From: Leptospira wolffii serovar Khorat str. Khorat-H2
GTDB lineage: Bacteria; Spirochaetota; Leptospiria; Leptospirales; Leptospiraceae
Length of the DNA: 64,000 nucleotides
Direction: 5' to 3'
Assembly: GCF_000306115.2 (NCBI RefSeq)
Contig: NZ_AKWX02000023.1
Coordinates: 434,001 to 498,000, forward strand
Position numbers and translations under genes: made by a program. Positions 1-9,521 of the stretch are shown piece by piece (within the stretch, counting starts at the first letter, position 1; each line of letters starts with the position of its first letter). A model generated the notes under the pieces. It made no database searches and had not been told where the DNA came from. It saw only the letters and a list, made by a program, of their open reading frames with translations.

Positions 1-141
1 TCTGGATTTATCCACAGCGAGCCAAGGACAGAGGAAAATATTCGGACGTCCTATTATTCCATTAGTGATTTACGAAATTCGAATGAAAATATTCGCTTTC
101 AGGATCGTCGTATCTTCCGATTTCGGAATTCGACCCGAGCC

Positions 142-396
142 TTAAGAAGCCGAGGTTATCATCATGGGATGGATTTGCAGTATTTCCCCATCGGATAGTC
201 TGAGGATAACTTTCATTGCCCCAGAATCGAAGTGAATTAGTTCCACACCGGAGAGAGTGACTTCTTCTCGCCAGAATGCCAGTCTTTCCCGATCGAACCC
301 TTCTATCGGGGAACGAAACTTTACGTTAACGGATTTTCCGAGATATGCCGACAAATCGTGCATACTTAGTAGATTATTTTTATCGAAATTTTTCAT
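142..396 (-). CDS. Small hypothetical protein (84 aa)
   Basis: I do not recognise this family. The protein is soluble, with no signal peptide or membrane segment, and has a charged N-terminus (MKNFDKNNLL) followed by a probably beta-rich body with patterns such as SVNVKFRSP and GAMKVILRLSDGE. Those could suit a small PilZ-like or Sm-like barrel, but no diagnostic motif is visible. Codon use looks like the neighbouring genes, which is why I accept it despite its size. It is transcribed away from the FadL-type gene, so the 248 bases between them probably hold promoters for both. Confidence 0.55.
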   Translation of the reverse strand: MKNFDKNNLLSMHDLSAYLGKSVNVKFRSPIEGFDRERLAFWREEVTLSGVELIHFDSGAMKVILRLSDGEILQIHPMMITSAS

Positions 397-644
397 TCTT
401 TGAATTTATCACGAAACAAAATATCGGAAAAAATGAGATCCGGTCCGGTTGCAGGGTGGGGACTGCTGCCATATTCCATTCTTGGAAGGAGAGGAGATTC
501 GCACAGGAGTCCTTCTCCGCACGGATCGACTCCCTGATATTCCTCAAAGGGAGTTGGAACTCCAAAGTAGGATTTTATTCTTGTTTCTTCTTCTCTTCTT
601 TTTAGTCTGCAATTATTGATAATGATTCGCAGGATCATAAATTT

Positions 645-2024
645 ATGCTTAAATCCTCTATCCGTTTACTTATACTAGCACCCTTACTTATTCTCGTAGA
701 ACCTATAAAAGCTTTCCAGGGAATCCTACAGCCTGCCTTCGGAGCTAGGCAGGCCGGAATGGGGGGAGCTTTCCAGGCGGTAGGCGGTTCCGTGATGGAT
801 CTGGAATCGAATCCTTCACATCTTGGCAGATTGAAGAATGCAAAGTGGGAACTAGGAGCTGGATTTCATTCTCCTCGGATAGAATACAAGGACAGATATA
901 TTAGCGGGGATCCGAACGAGGCTTATGAGAATAGCTTGGTGGAAAGTCCTAAGGCCATTCTTCCTTATCTTGGATATATAACTCCTTTGAACGATAAGGT
1001 AGGAATCGGATTCGCATTGTATTCTCAAGGAGGAGGAGGCGGGATGTTCTCCAATATAAGAAGGCTTTCTCCTAACGGTAAGACCTTGGATGAAACTCTG
1101 GGCACGGATCTTCCTTATATCGGAAACGAGAGAAGAATTTTAGAGAATCTGGTTTATAAATTCATAACAGTTAAATTCACATCCGGAGTTGGAATGAAAT
1201 TCGGAAATCTATCCTTAGGTGCGGGATTGGATATAGTTTACGCTTTTATGGAAATGCAAAAAACTTATCGCGATCCGACCGGTTCTTTGGAATTGCCGGG
1301 AAGTCTTAGATACAATAGCGATCCATCCTATTCTTACGGAGGGAAATTGGGGATGTCCTACGATTTGTCCGATACGGTTCGCATCGCTTATTCTTATACT
1401 ACCAGAAACTTATTGCCCTTAGACGGTAGCATGCGGGTTCTCGAGTCCGACGGGACTACGCAAGCATCCAGGGTTTCCAGAAATATGGTCTGGCCTGACA
1501 AACATATTATGGGGATTTCCTATAGAAAGGAGTCCTGGATTCTGGATTTCGACATTAAATTCATTCCTTGGTCCCAGAGTTTTCGAAGTAGCAAATTCGT
1601 TTTGGACCATTCTTCCGTTACGACTCCTTTCGGGACGGATTCTAACGTCATGCAGATGAATTTCCATTGGAAAGACCAATGGGTATTCTCTCTCGGTGGG
1701 GAATACAAATGGAACGAAAACTTTCGAACGAGGATGGGGTATAGTTACGGAAAGACTCCGACGGGAGAAAGAGGGGTCAGTCCCATGTTGGGAACGACTA
1801 CGGAGCACCATCTGGCGGCCGGTTTCGGTTGGTATATGAAAGAATACGCGTTTCATTTTGCGGTCGAATACGGTTTTCCTAAATCGGTTTCCGGGGCCAA
1901 AAATTCGGACTGGACTCTGGCTCATTCCGTATTTCCAAACTCCGACGTGGAAGTTCAGAGATTCGATCACAGCAAAAGCATGTCGATAGTGAGCTTGTAT
2001 TTAGGAATGGAAAAGAATATTTAG
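645..2024 (+). CDS. FadL/OmpP1-type outer membrane transport protein
   Basis: This is a 459-aa outer membrane beta-barrel of the OmpP1/FadL/TodX family, which moves hydrophobic compounds such as long-chain fatty acids across the outer membrane. It has an N-terminal signal peptide (about residues 1-23, hydrophobic core LLILAPLLILVEP). The family's N-terminal hatch signature follows: GARQAGMGGAFQAVGG, then NPSHLGRL in place of the usual NPA. The rest alternates aromatic and polar residues as expected for strands, and the usual FadL length is about 400-470 aa. The ribosome site is weak. A small cytochrome gene follows 61 bases later in the same direction. The substrate cannot be told from sequence. 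Confidence 0.8.
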   Translation: MLKSSIRLLILAPLLILVEPIKAFQGILQPAFGARQAGMGGAFQAVGGSVMDLESNPSHLGRLKNAKWELGAGFHSPRIEYKDRYISGDPNEAYENSLVESPKAILPYLGYITPLNDKVGIGFALYSQGGGGGMFSNIRRLSPNGKTLDETLGTDLPYIGNERRILENLVYKFITVKFTSGVGMKFGNLSLGAGLDIVYAFMEMQKTYRDPTGSLELPGSLRYNSDPSYSYGGKLGMSYDLSDTVRIAYSYTTRNLLPLDGSMRVLESDGTTQASRVSRNMVWPDKHIMGISYRKESWILDFDIKFIPWSQSFRSSKFVLDHSSVTTPFGTDSNVMQMNFHWKDQWVFSLGGEYKWNENFRTRMGYSYGKTPTGERGVSPMLGTTTEHHLAAGFGWYMKEYAFHFAVEYGFPKSVSGAKNSDWTLAHSVFPNSDVEVQRFDHSKSMSIVSLYLGMEKNI

Positions 2025-2085
2025 ATTCTATCACATATAAAGCGTAAATTTATTAAAAAATAAAGTATATAAGGACTGAGATGAT

Positions 2086-2562
2086 ATGAGGAAAATTCCC
2101 TGGGGTGTGATTTCTTTTTGTTTATGGGCGGCGACCGTTTCCATATTCGGATATTTCTTTATCTTCGGAAACACATCCGTTTCCAAGGACGGTAGGACCT
2201 CGATACGTTTGACCGAGGACGAAAAGTTATTGGTTCTCACCGAAATGAGAGGTCTTCTTACCTCCGTCAACGGCATGCTTGCCGCTCTTGCAGAGGACGA
2301 TTATGCGAAGGCCGAAGTCGCCGCCTCCGCTTCCGGGATGGCATTGGTGGAAAGCTTGGAGCATGAGGAAAAAAAGATTTTGGTCAAGCTTCCTATCGAA
2401 TTCAAACAGCTAGGATTCGGAACCCATAGACAATTCGATACGATCGCTACCTTATTGAAGCAAAAGAAGGATCTTAAGATCATTCTGAAGGAAATGGACA
2501 ACCTCACCAAGAATTGCGTGGCTTGCCATGCCGCCTATAAGATAGAGGAGATGCATAAGTGA
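2086..2562 (+). CDS. Membrane-anchored small c-type cytochrome (class II-like)
   Basis: The 158-aa protein has one N-terminal hydrophobic segment (about residues 5-28, WGVISFCLWAATVSIFGYFF) that can act as signal anchor. The rest is a mostly helical periplasmic domain. A single heme-binding CVACH motif lies close to the C-terminus (about residues 146-150), the arrangement seen in class II (cytochrome c'/c556) four-helix-bundle cytochromes. The start is ATG 2086 with an AAGGA sequence upstream. A strong hairpin terminator lies about 70 bases past the stop. The role (electron carrier or gas/redox sensing) is not determined; the signalling genes downstream are a separate transcription unit. Confidence 0.75.
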   Translation: MRKIPWGVISFCLWAATVSIFGYFFIFGNTSVSKDGRTSIRLTEDEKLLVLTEMRGLLTSVNGMLAALAEDDYAKAEVAASASGMALVESLEHEEKKILVKLPIEFKQLGFGTHRQFDTIATLLKQKKDLKIILKEMDNLTKNCVACHAAYKIEEMHK

Positions 2563-2630
2563 TATAGGTACCTTCTTTGGAAGGCCTCTAAATCGCTATA
2601 TAAATTCTTTCCTCGAATTCGCGAATTTAG

Positions 2631-2658
2631 GAGAAGCGTGCAATGACGCTTCTCTTTT
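2631..2658 (+). terminator. Rho-independent terminator after the cytochrome gene
   Basis: A perfect 9-bp stem (GAGAAGCGT paired with ACGCTTCTC) with a six-base loop is followed directly by TTTT. It separates the porin/cytochrome genes from the kinase block. Confidence 0.8.
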
Positions 2659-2740
2659 CGTCCAATTCGAGGATATGATTTTCCGCTTTTTCATTGAATC
2701 CGAAATCGAATCGAGTATTATTACTCCTGGATTGGACTAA

Positions 2741-4642
2741 ATGGGTTTTTGGCGGGTCCCTAGGCGAATTCTTGTTCTGGAGGATCGCGAAGAAGACTAT
2801 CGTGTATTCAGAAGTCTTTTGGGTGAGATGGAAATCGGTCACATCGTCGCGGTTCGGGTTTCCGATGTGTCCGAAGCGGAAAAATGTCTGCGTTCCGAAT
2901 ATTTCGATTTAATCCTCTCTTCCTACGGATCCGGAGATAGATTTCCTTCTTTTTGGGAGGTCCTGCATTTTTCTCCTCTTCCTCCCATAATTCTAATCGT
3001 GAACGACTCAAATGTGAGAAAGGAACTTCGGGAAAAGAAGATTCCCGTATCGGACATACTACTCAAAGACAGGCTGAACGCGGACGTATTGGAAAGAGCC
3101 ATTCGTCTTTCCATCGAGCGAAACGAGTCCCTGGATCATCTCAATTTATTAAAGATGGGAATTGAGAGATCCAACGATATATTTCTGATTACCGAGGCTT
3201 CTCCTATAGACGAACCGGGACCCAGGATCGTTTATGTGAACGAAGCTTTCGAACGACTTACCGGTTATAAGCGCGGAGAAGTTTTGGGCAAAACCCCTAG
3301 AATTCTGCAAGGCCCCAGGACGGATCGTAAGGTTTTAGATCGGATTCGGGAGGCGATCTCGGAAGGGAAGCCGTGCTTCGAGGAAATCGTCAATTACGAT
3401 AAGGATGGAAACGAATATTGGATAGAAATGGATATCTTTCCCATCGTAAACGATAAGGGCGTTACCACCCACTTGATGGGAATAGAAAGAGACATTACCG
3501 TTAGACGCTTGACCGAAGAAAGGCTCAGACAATCTCAAAAGATGGAAGCCGTAGGAGAATTGGCCGGAGGAATGGCCCACGATTTTAATAATCTATTAAA
3601 CGTTATATTAGCGAATCTAGATCTTTTAGAGCTGAAGCTGCAGGATTCTCCCGAATTACTCAAAAGGGTAAGTTCGGCGCAGGGCGCCATCCAAAGAGGA
3701 GTGGAATTGAATAAGAGGCTCCTCGCATTCTCTAGAAAGCAAGCCTTAAATCCGGAACCGACGGACGTAAACCGAGTATTAAGGGAGTTTATTCCAATAC
3801 TAGACAGAATTCGGACGGATAAGGTGACTATCGAATACGAACTTTCCGAGGACTCGATCATTTGCGACATAGAAAAAACCGCATTGGAGAATGCAGTGTT
3901 GAATCTTGCACTCAACGCTAGGGATTCGATGCCGGATGGCGGAAAGATATATATTTCCTCAGGTTTTATACGTAACGGAGATGCGAAAGGATCTAGGATC
4001 GCCGGTTTAGGCCTTGAGGATTATTTTTTGGTTTCCGTGACGGATACCGGTACCGGCATGAACGACGAGATCAAGGCTAGAATTTTCGATCCGTTTTTTT
4101 CCACAAAAGGAGGAGGAAAGGGGACCGGTTTAGGATTGACCATGGTTTACGGTTTTGTAAAACAATCGAACGGATTTTTGAAAGTGATTACCGTCCCCGA
4201 TTATGGCTCCAGTTTTCTGATTTTCCTTCCCGTATACAAGGACGTTTCCCATAGTATACAAAGGAAACATACCGTAAACGGCAAGAAATACGGAAAAGTC
4301 CTAGTGATTGAGGAAAATAGGGAATCGGCGGAATTAGTCGGAGTATATTTAAGGGAGTTCGGATTCGAACCTATGAATACTTCGGACTCCAAGAGGCTTG
4401 CCGGATTCTTTTCGGGAGATTCGGATATTTCCTTCGTGCTTCTCGACCTGCAATGGGCCAAGAATAGGGGGATAGATATTACGAAAGAATTAACCAGATT
4501 CGGCGCTCAGAAAATAATCCTTTCTTCGGCACAAGATCCCGCCGATCCGGAAATTCCCAGGGACGTTCCTTTCATACGAAAGCCTTATACTAAGTCCGCT
4601 TTAAGAGACGCACTTCAGAAAATCGGAGAGACTCTTCCATGA
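2741..4642 (+). CDS. Hybrid sensor histidine kinase: pseudo-REC, PAS, HisKA, HATPase, REC
   Basis: This 633-aa soluble kinase begins with a receiver-like domain (about residues 8-125, ILVLEDREED ... LLKDRLNADVLERAIR). There the expected phospho-acceptor Asp in the DLILSDY-type motif is Ser61 (DLILSSY), so it is probably not phosphorylated. A PAS domain follows (about 140-255) with a PRILQGPRTD stretch resembling LOV domains, but the photoactive Cys position holds Pro. The transmitter has the H-box GMAHDFNN (His280), N-box NLALNARDSMP, and G/F boxes DTGTGM and FFSTKGGGKGTGLGL. A C-terminal receiver (about 516-630) keeps LLDLQW and the KPYTK lysine. It overlaps the next gene by 4 bases (ATGA), so the two are translationally coupled. 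Confidence 0.85.
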   Translation: MGFWRVPRRILVLEDREEDYRVFRSLLGEMEIGHIVAVRVSDVSEAEKCLRSEYFDLILSSYGSGDRFPSFWEVLHFSPLPPIILIVNDSNVRKELREKKIPVSDILLKDRLNADVLERAIRLSIERNESLDHLNLLKMGIERSNDIFLITEASPIDEPGPRIVYVNEAFERLTGYKRGEVLGKTPRILQGPRTDRKVLDRIREAISEGKPCFEEIVNYDKDGNEYWIEMDIFPIVNDKGVTTHLMGIERDITVRRLTEERLRQSQKMEAVGELAGGMAHDFNNLLNVILANLDLLELKLQDSPELLKRVSSAQGAIQRGVELNKRLLAFSRKQALNPEPTDVNRVLREFIPILDRIRTDKVTIEYELSEDSIICDIEKTALENAVLNLALNARDSMPDGGKIYISSGFIRNGDAKGSRIAGLGLEDYFLVSVTDTGTGMNDEIKARIFDPFFSTKGGGKGTGLGLTMVYGFVKQSNGFLKVITVPDYGSSFLIFLPVYKDVSHSIQRKHTVNGKKYGKVLVIEENRESAELVGVYLREFGFEPMNTSDSKRLAGFFSGDSDISFVLLDLQWAKNRGIDITKELTRFGAQKIILSSAQDPADPEIPRDVPFIRKPYTKSALRDALQKIGETLP

Positions 4643-5847
4643 AGGAAGAAAGAAACCGTAAAAAATTGCTGATTCTCGACGACGAGGAGGAGATCGCTAA
4701 AATTCTGGGCGAGATCGCGGAAGATTGCGGCTTCTCCGTATCTCTCGCACATACGGCTCCCGATTTTCTGAACCAGGTCGATTCTAGTTTCGACTGCGTA
4801 ATTCTTGATCTGATGATTCCCGGCATGGACGGGGTCGACGTTATCCGTTCCCTTTCCGAAAAGGAAGTTCATCCGGATGTGATCCTCATCTCGGGAGCGG
4901 ATCGAAGGACGATCCATAGCGCTGAGACCCTCGCGGGAGAATACGGTCTAAGCATTGTGTCCGTAATGGAGAAGCCCATCCGTATCTCCGATATAAAGGT
5001 CACATTCAATCATATTATAGAAAAAGAATCCAAGAACCAGGTATCTAAGGCCAAGCCTGGAGCCACAGGCCAATCTCTACGAGCATTCTCTAAAGAAGAG
5101 CTCTTGGACGCAGTTCATAAAAACCAATTCATATTGTATTATCAACCTAAGATAGATTTAAAGACGGGTAAGGTGGAGGGATTCGAGTCCTTAGTACGTT
5201 GGAATCATCCCGAATTGGGGCTGGTCTTTCCGGATTCCTTTCTGCCCGTTATGGAGAAAGAAAGTCAAATCCTGAATCTAATGACGGAAAAGATCATAGA
5301 TCAGGCGATCGATCAGTGCTCGGGTTGGAATTCCAACGGTAAGTCTCTTCGTGTGGCCGTTAACGTATCTCCCGTAACTCTCACGGAGTTGGAGTTTCCG
5401 GAGCATATCTTCGCAAAGGTAAAGAAGAGGGGATTGCCGCAGAGCAATTTTCAAATGGAAATCACCGAGACCAGTTTCTTGGAGAATATAAGATTCACTC
5501 AGGATATTTTAACCAGATTGAGGATCCGGGGAATCGGCCTTTCTATCGACGATTTCGGAACGGGATATTCTTCCCTGAAACAATTGCACAGATTCCCCTT
5601 TACGGAATTGAAGATAGACAAGTCTTTCGTTATGGATTCGCCAAGAGATAGGGAATCCTTATTTATCTGCCAGGCTTCCATCGATCTGGGGCATAAACTA
5701 GGTATGAATGTGGTCGCCGAAGGGATTGAGAACGCCGAGGTCGAAAGACTGATGAAAGAGGCGGGATGCGATATCGGACAAGGATACTATTATTCCAGAC
5801 CAGTCGCGCCGGATAAGGTTTCGGAAATTATTGCCCAATTCGGTTAA
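4639..5847 (+). CDS. Response regulator with EAL (c-di-GMP phosphodiesterase) output
   Basis: The 402-aa protein pairs an N-terminal receiver domain (LILDDEEE acidic pocket, phospho-acceptor Asp57 in DCVILDLMIPGMDG) with a C-terminal EAL domain (about residues 150-400). The signature is FESLVRW (EAL reads ESL, keeping the catalytic Glu). Other conserved points are VAVNVSP, EITETSF, SIDDFGTGYSSL, LKIDKSF and VVAEGIEN, so the metal-binding residues of active PDEs appear present and c-di-GMP hydrolysis is likely. It is coupled to the upstream hybrid kinase by a 4-base overlap and is the obvious phosphotransfer partner. The likely pathway is kinase-controlled c-di-GMP breakdown. Confidence 0.88.
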   Translation: MKEERNRKKLLILDDEEEIAKILGEIAEDCGFSVSLAHTAPDFLNQVDSSFDCVILDLMIPGMDGVDVIRSLSEKEVHPDVILISGADRRTIHSAETLAGEYGLSIVSVMEKPIRISDIKVTFNHIIEKESKNQVSKAKPGATGQSLRAFSKEELLDAVHKNQFILYYQPKIDLKTGKVEGFESLVRWNHPELGLVFPDSFLPVMEKESQILNLMTEKIIDQAIDQCSGWNSNGKSLRVAVNVSPVTLTELEFPEHIFAKVKKRGLPQSNFQMEITETSFLENIRFTQDILTRLRIRGIGLSIDDFGTGYSSLKQLHRFPFTELKIDKSFVMDSPRDRESLFICQASIDLGHKLGMNVVAEGIENAEVERLMKEAGCDIGQGYYYSRPVAPDKVSEIIAQFG

Positions 5848-6022
5848 TATGCGACGTTTGTTGCATCCGTAAGTCGGAATTCCTACGTATTTTACCGTCT
5901 TAAATCCTTAGTCCCCATATAGACGTTTAACGATCGTTCGCAAATCGGCGAAAATGTAAGCGGAACGAATTCTACTTGTATTCGCTTTTAAGCCTGCTAA
6001 AAAGGCCTGCCTAAGGTGTGTG

Positions 6023-8782
6023 ATGTCTTCGCATAAGGATCATGAATTTTCGGATGAGAGCTTAGGCTCTTCTTTACCCTTATCGACTTCGGATATGGGT
6101 ATGATCTTAAATAGGATATCCGACGCCGTAGTAGTTTTCGATAAGAAATGGAAAATTCTTTACTTAAACGAGCCGGCAAATGTTCTTTTCCGATTTCATA
6201 ACGTCGACGTAGTAGGTAGGAACTTATTCGAACACTTTCCTCGAATTATCGGTACGGATTTCGAAACGAATTACAGAAAGGCGCAAGAAACCGGGGAGCC
6301 TGTCTTCTTCGAATCTTTCTTTTTGCCTTTTCATTACTGGTTGGATGTAAGAATATTTCCGACGGAAAAAGGCTATCTCGTTTATTATAAGGACATCACG
6401 GATAGAAAGAAAAAAGAGCTCTCTTGGAATTTAGGCGAGACTCTTTTGTGGAATATATCGGCTTCCGAGAATCTGCACTCGGCCTTCGAAAAAGTTATAC
6501 GCACATTGATTCAAAATACCCCCTGGTCCTTCGGACAGATCTGGCGTTTTCAGGAGGGATTCGTTTTTATCCACGACGAGGACCCTTTCGTTTCAACTAA
6601 CGATAAACAGCTGATTTTCCGGGAAGGCTCCGTCGGGAAGAAATTCAGCGTAAAGGAAGGGATTCTTAAGAAGGTTACCGAGTCCGGAGAATTGTATTTT
6701 ATTCCCGATCTGGAGGCGGATACGGAACTTAAGAGAAAGGATTTTGCCTTGGCTGCGGGATTTCGATCCTGGATGGGCATTCCTGTTCTTTCTGACGGCA
6801 GATTCTACGAGATAGAGCTTCTTTCGGAGAGAGTGCTTAGCGGAGAAGAGGCTTATATCGATCTTTTGAGAGTGGTATCCAAAAGGTTCGCCGAGGTAGT
6901 GAGTCGTCGCGTCGCCGACGAGGAAAGGAAGACGTTTATCGAGCTTTCCTTGGATATGATTCTCACCATAGATTCGGACGGGAATATCCAAAAGGCCAAT
7001 TCTTCCTTTAGAAGGATTTTAGGATACGATCGAAGGTCCATTAAGAAAAAGAATATCTACGATTTCATACATCCCGAGGACGTGGGATATACCAAGAATG
7101 AGATCGCAAAATTATGCAAGGAAGGCCATTCTTACGGTTTTGAAAACCGTTATATTACGAAAAACGGAGATATACGGGTTATCTATTGGAACTCCGTTCA
7201 TTCTTCCGATTCAGGTGCAATTTTCTCGGTAGGTAGGGATAAGACGGAAGACCGTCTCGCGACCCAAAAATTGCAATTCGCGGCGGAACAGTTGACCAGA
7301 AGCAAGGAGGAACTTCAGCATGCGCAGAAGATAGCTAAGATCGGAAGCTGGAAAATGTATTTCGACGGCGAGCTTACCTGGTCTCCCGGATTATATGAAA
7401 TTTTCGGAATGGATGAGAGCGAGCCTCCGAAGGGATTCGAGGAATTCCTAAGCTTGATACATCCCGAGGATAGGGAGAGAATTACTAAGAATTATATTAG
7501 ACTCTCCGAAGAAGGAATTTTCGAAGATGCGGAATTCCGAGTGATCACCGCTAACGGAACCGAAAAGCATCTATTGGTTCGAGGAGAAACTTTACTCGAT
7601 GCCGAAGGAAGGCTTATCGGAACGTCCGGAACCATGCAGGATATCACGGAACAAAAAGAATGGAACGATTCCATGAGGCAATTCCAGAAGATGGAAGCGG
7701 TAGGTCAACTGGCCGGAGGAATGGCTCACGATTTCAATAATCTTCTAAACGTCATACTTGCAAATCTGGATCTATTGGAACTGAAGCTAAAGGATTCTCC
7801 GGAGCTGATGAAGCGAGTGAGTTCCGCTCAGGATGCGGTTAAGCGAGGAGCGGAGGCGAACCGCAGGCTATTATCTTTTTCCAGAAGACAAGCGATCAAT
7901 CCAGAGACTTACGATGTGAGTCGCGTAGTCCAGGAATTCGCTCCCGTATTGACTCGGATCCGAAACGATGTCGTAACTATAGATTTTTCCTTCGAAGATT
8001 TTCCTTTATGCTGCGACTTCGAGAGGAACGGATTGGAAAACGCGCTTCTGAACATGGGAATCAACTCCAGGGATGCCATGCCGCAGGGAGGAAGGATTTT
8101 AGTATCCGTTTCCTTTTGTCCCGCCGGAACGGAAAGAGCGGTCGTACCAGGACTCCAGGAAATGGGGGATTGCTGTCTGATTTCCGTTCGAGACGAGGGA
8201 ATCGGAATGGATGCGATTACTCGGGAGAGAATTTTCGAACCATTCTTTACTACCAAGGGAGCGGGAAAGGGAACCGGGTTGGGTATGCCTATGGTTTACG
8301 CTTTCGTTCAACAATCTCGAGGAGCGATTCATGTCCATAGCGAACCGGATAAAGGAACGCAAGTGGATATTTTTCTACCGCTCTCCAGAAGCGTTTCCGA
8401 AGAATTGGTAATGAACGACGACCTCGTGGACGGGAGAATCGTAATCGTCGAGAAAAACTTCAAGGGTATATCGGGGCTTTCCGGTCTATTGAAAAGAATC
8501 GGTTTCGACGTGCTTCAGGTATACGATATTTACGAACTGAAGGCGATTCTAGGAATGTATTCCGAGATATTCGCTATTTTTGCCGATGAAGAACTTGCCT
8601 TTCGATCGGATTATTCCGAGGATTGGGCGCCGGTGTTGCAGCAGCGCAATCTTATTCCTACTTCCGAGTGGAATTCGGAAAGCAGGAGCGGATATCAGAA
8701 TCATCTCAAACGACCATACAGTTGGTCGAAGGTTCGGCGAGTTCTATTCTCGTTGCAAAATTCTAAAAATCGAAAACCGTAG
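6023..8782 (+). CDS. Hybrid sensor histidine kinase: PAS-GAF-PAS-PAS-HisKA-HATPase-degenerate REC
   Basis: This is a 919-aa cytoplasmic kinase. I start it at ATG 6023; a GTG immediately before is possible. The order is a PAS domain (about 25-130), a GAF-like domain (about 140-295, with [16 protein letters not shown] and [10 protein letters not shown]), two more PAS domains (about 305-410 and 440-545), and the transmitter with His569 in GMAHDFNN. The N-box is [11 protein letters not shown] and the ATP lid [15 protein letters not shown]. The C-terminal receiver is decayed: IVIVEKN lacks the paired acids and no clear phospho-Asp follows, though LKRPY keeps the lysine. The transmitter is strikingly like that of the kinase at 2741. 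A 175-base gap upstream suggests its own promoter. Confidence 0.85.
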   Translation: MSSHKDHEFSDESLGSSLPLSTSDMGMILNRISDAVVVFDKKWKILYLNEPANVLFRFHNVDVVGRNLFEHFPRIIGTDFETNYRKAQETGEPVFFESFFLPFHYWLDVRIFPTEKGYLVYYKDITDRKKKELSWNLGETLLWNISASENLHSAFEKVIRTLIQNTPWSFGQIWRFQEGFVFIHDEDPFVSTNDKQLIFREGSVGKKFSVKEGILKKVTESGELYFIPDLEADTELKRKDFALAAGFRSWMGIPVLSDGRFYEIELLSERVLSGEEAYIDLLRVVSKRFAEVVSRRVADEERKTFIELSLDMILTIDSDGNIQKANSSFRRILGYDRRSIKKKNIYDFIHPEDVGYTKNEIAKLCKEGHSYGFENRYITKNGDIRVIYWNSVHSSDSGAIFSVGRDKTEDRLATQKLQFAAEQLTRSKEELQHAQKIAKIGSWKMYFDGELTWSPGLYEIFGMDESEPPKGFEEFLSLIHPEDRERITKNYIRLSEEGIFEDAEFRVITANGTEKHLLVRGETLLDAEGRLIGTSGTMQDITEQKEWNDSMRQFQKMEAVGQLAGGMAHDFNNLLNVILANLDLLELKLKDSPELMKRVSSAQDAVKRGAEANRRLLSFSRRQAINPETYDVSRVVQEFAPVLTRIRNDVVTIDFSFEDFPLCCDFERNGLENALLNMGINSRDAMPQGGRILVSVSFCPAGTERAVVPGLQEMGDCCLISVRDEGIGMDAITRERIFEPFFTTKGAGKGTGLGMPMVYAFVQQSRGAIHVHSEPDKGTQVDIFLPLSRSVSEELVMNDDLVDGRIVIVEKNFKGISGLSGLLKRIGFDVLQVYDIYELKAILGMYSEIFAIFADEELAFRSDYSEDWAPVLQQRNLIPTSEWNSESRSGYQNHLKRPYSWSKVRRVLFSLQNSKNRKP

Positions 8783-8792
8783 AGGAAATATT

Positions 8793-9518
8793 CTAAAAAC
8801 CTAAAGTCAGTTTAAAAAAAATCCAAAGTATTTTTCCGCCAGCCCGGATACTTCCTATAAGATTTCCGCTGATCTTGGATTTCCCGCCTTTCCTTCTGAT
8901 ATAATTCACCGGAACTTCTTCGATCACATATCTTTTGCGAATCGCCTTGATTTGCATTTCCACATTCCATCCCCAGGTTCTGTCTTTAACAGCCAAACCC
9001 AAAAGGGACTTCCATTTAAGAATTCGAAACGGTCCCAGGTCGGTGAACTTTCTACGATAGAAAATTCGGATGAGAGTGCAAGTTAGAGCGTTTCCGAATT
9101 TTTGAAGAAAAGAAAGAGAGCCGGGCTCCGCTTTACCTAGAATTCTAGATCCGATCACGAAATCGGTTTCTGGATGTTCCGAAAAAGGACGGAGTAGAGC
9201 ATAGATATCCTTAGGATCGTCGGACCCGTCTGCATCCATAAAGACGAGGAATTCCGGTTTGATTCCTTGCCTTTCTAAGAACTTAAGCCCGGCAAGACAA
9301 GCCGCTCCATAACCTCTTTCCGTTTCTTGCACTAAGTTCGCTCCCAGATCGAGAACGATTTTGGGTGTGGAATCCGTCGAGCCGTTATCCGCAACGACTA
9401 TATGGGACAAAGATACGCCTAATTCCTTCAAGGAACGTATCACTCCCGGAAGACTTTCCTCCTCGTTCAAAGCGGGAATTAGGAAGTATACGGAGCTAAG
9501 ATTTATCTCCGAGCTCAA
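8793..9518 (-). CDS. Family 2 glycosyltransferase (polyprenyl-phosphate type)
   Basis: The 241-aa GT-A fold enzyme begins with the nucleotide-sugar binding pattern IPALNEEESLPGVI. It continues with ADNGSTDST, ETERGYGAACLAG and the metal-binding FMDADGSDDP. Residues after 130 (DFVIGSRILG, TDLGPFRILKW, GWNVEMQIKA, EVPVNYIRRKGGKSKISG) match the DPM1/polyprenol-phosphate sugar transferase group. The closing hydrophobic stretch may touch the membrane. It is the last gene of a leftward unit, 3 bases after the multiheme cytochrome stop. A functional link with the cytochrome and rhodanese genes is not evident. The sugar donor cannot be told. Confidence 0.82.
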   Translation of the reverse strand: MSSEINLSSVYFLIPALNEEESLPGVIRSLKELGVSLSHIVVADNGSTDSTPKIVLDLGANLVQETERGYGAACLAGLKFLERQGIKPEFLVFMDADGSDDPKDIYALLRPFSEHPETDFVIGSRILGKAEPGSLSFLQKFGNALTCTLIRIFYRRKFTDLGPFRILKWKSLLGLAVKDRTWGWNVEMQIKAIRKRYVIEEVPVNYIRRKGGKSKISGNLIGSIRAGGKILWIFFKLTLGF

Positions 9519-9521
9519 ATA

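Noticed and set aside
1..198. Open plus-strand frame from the window edge to a TAG at 196-198
   Set aside because: It could be the end of a gene entering from the left, but it overlaps the well-formed minus-strand gene at 142-396, has no recognisable motif and its start is outside the window.
345..638. Short open frames on both strands between the first two genes
   Set aside because: They overlap each other and the 142-396 gene, have no ribosome sites and no protein-like pattern; the gap is better read as promoter DNA.
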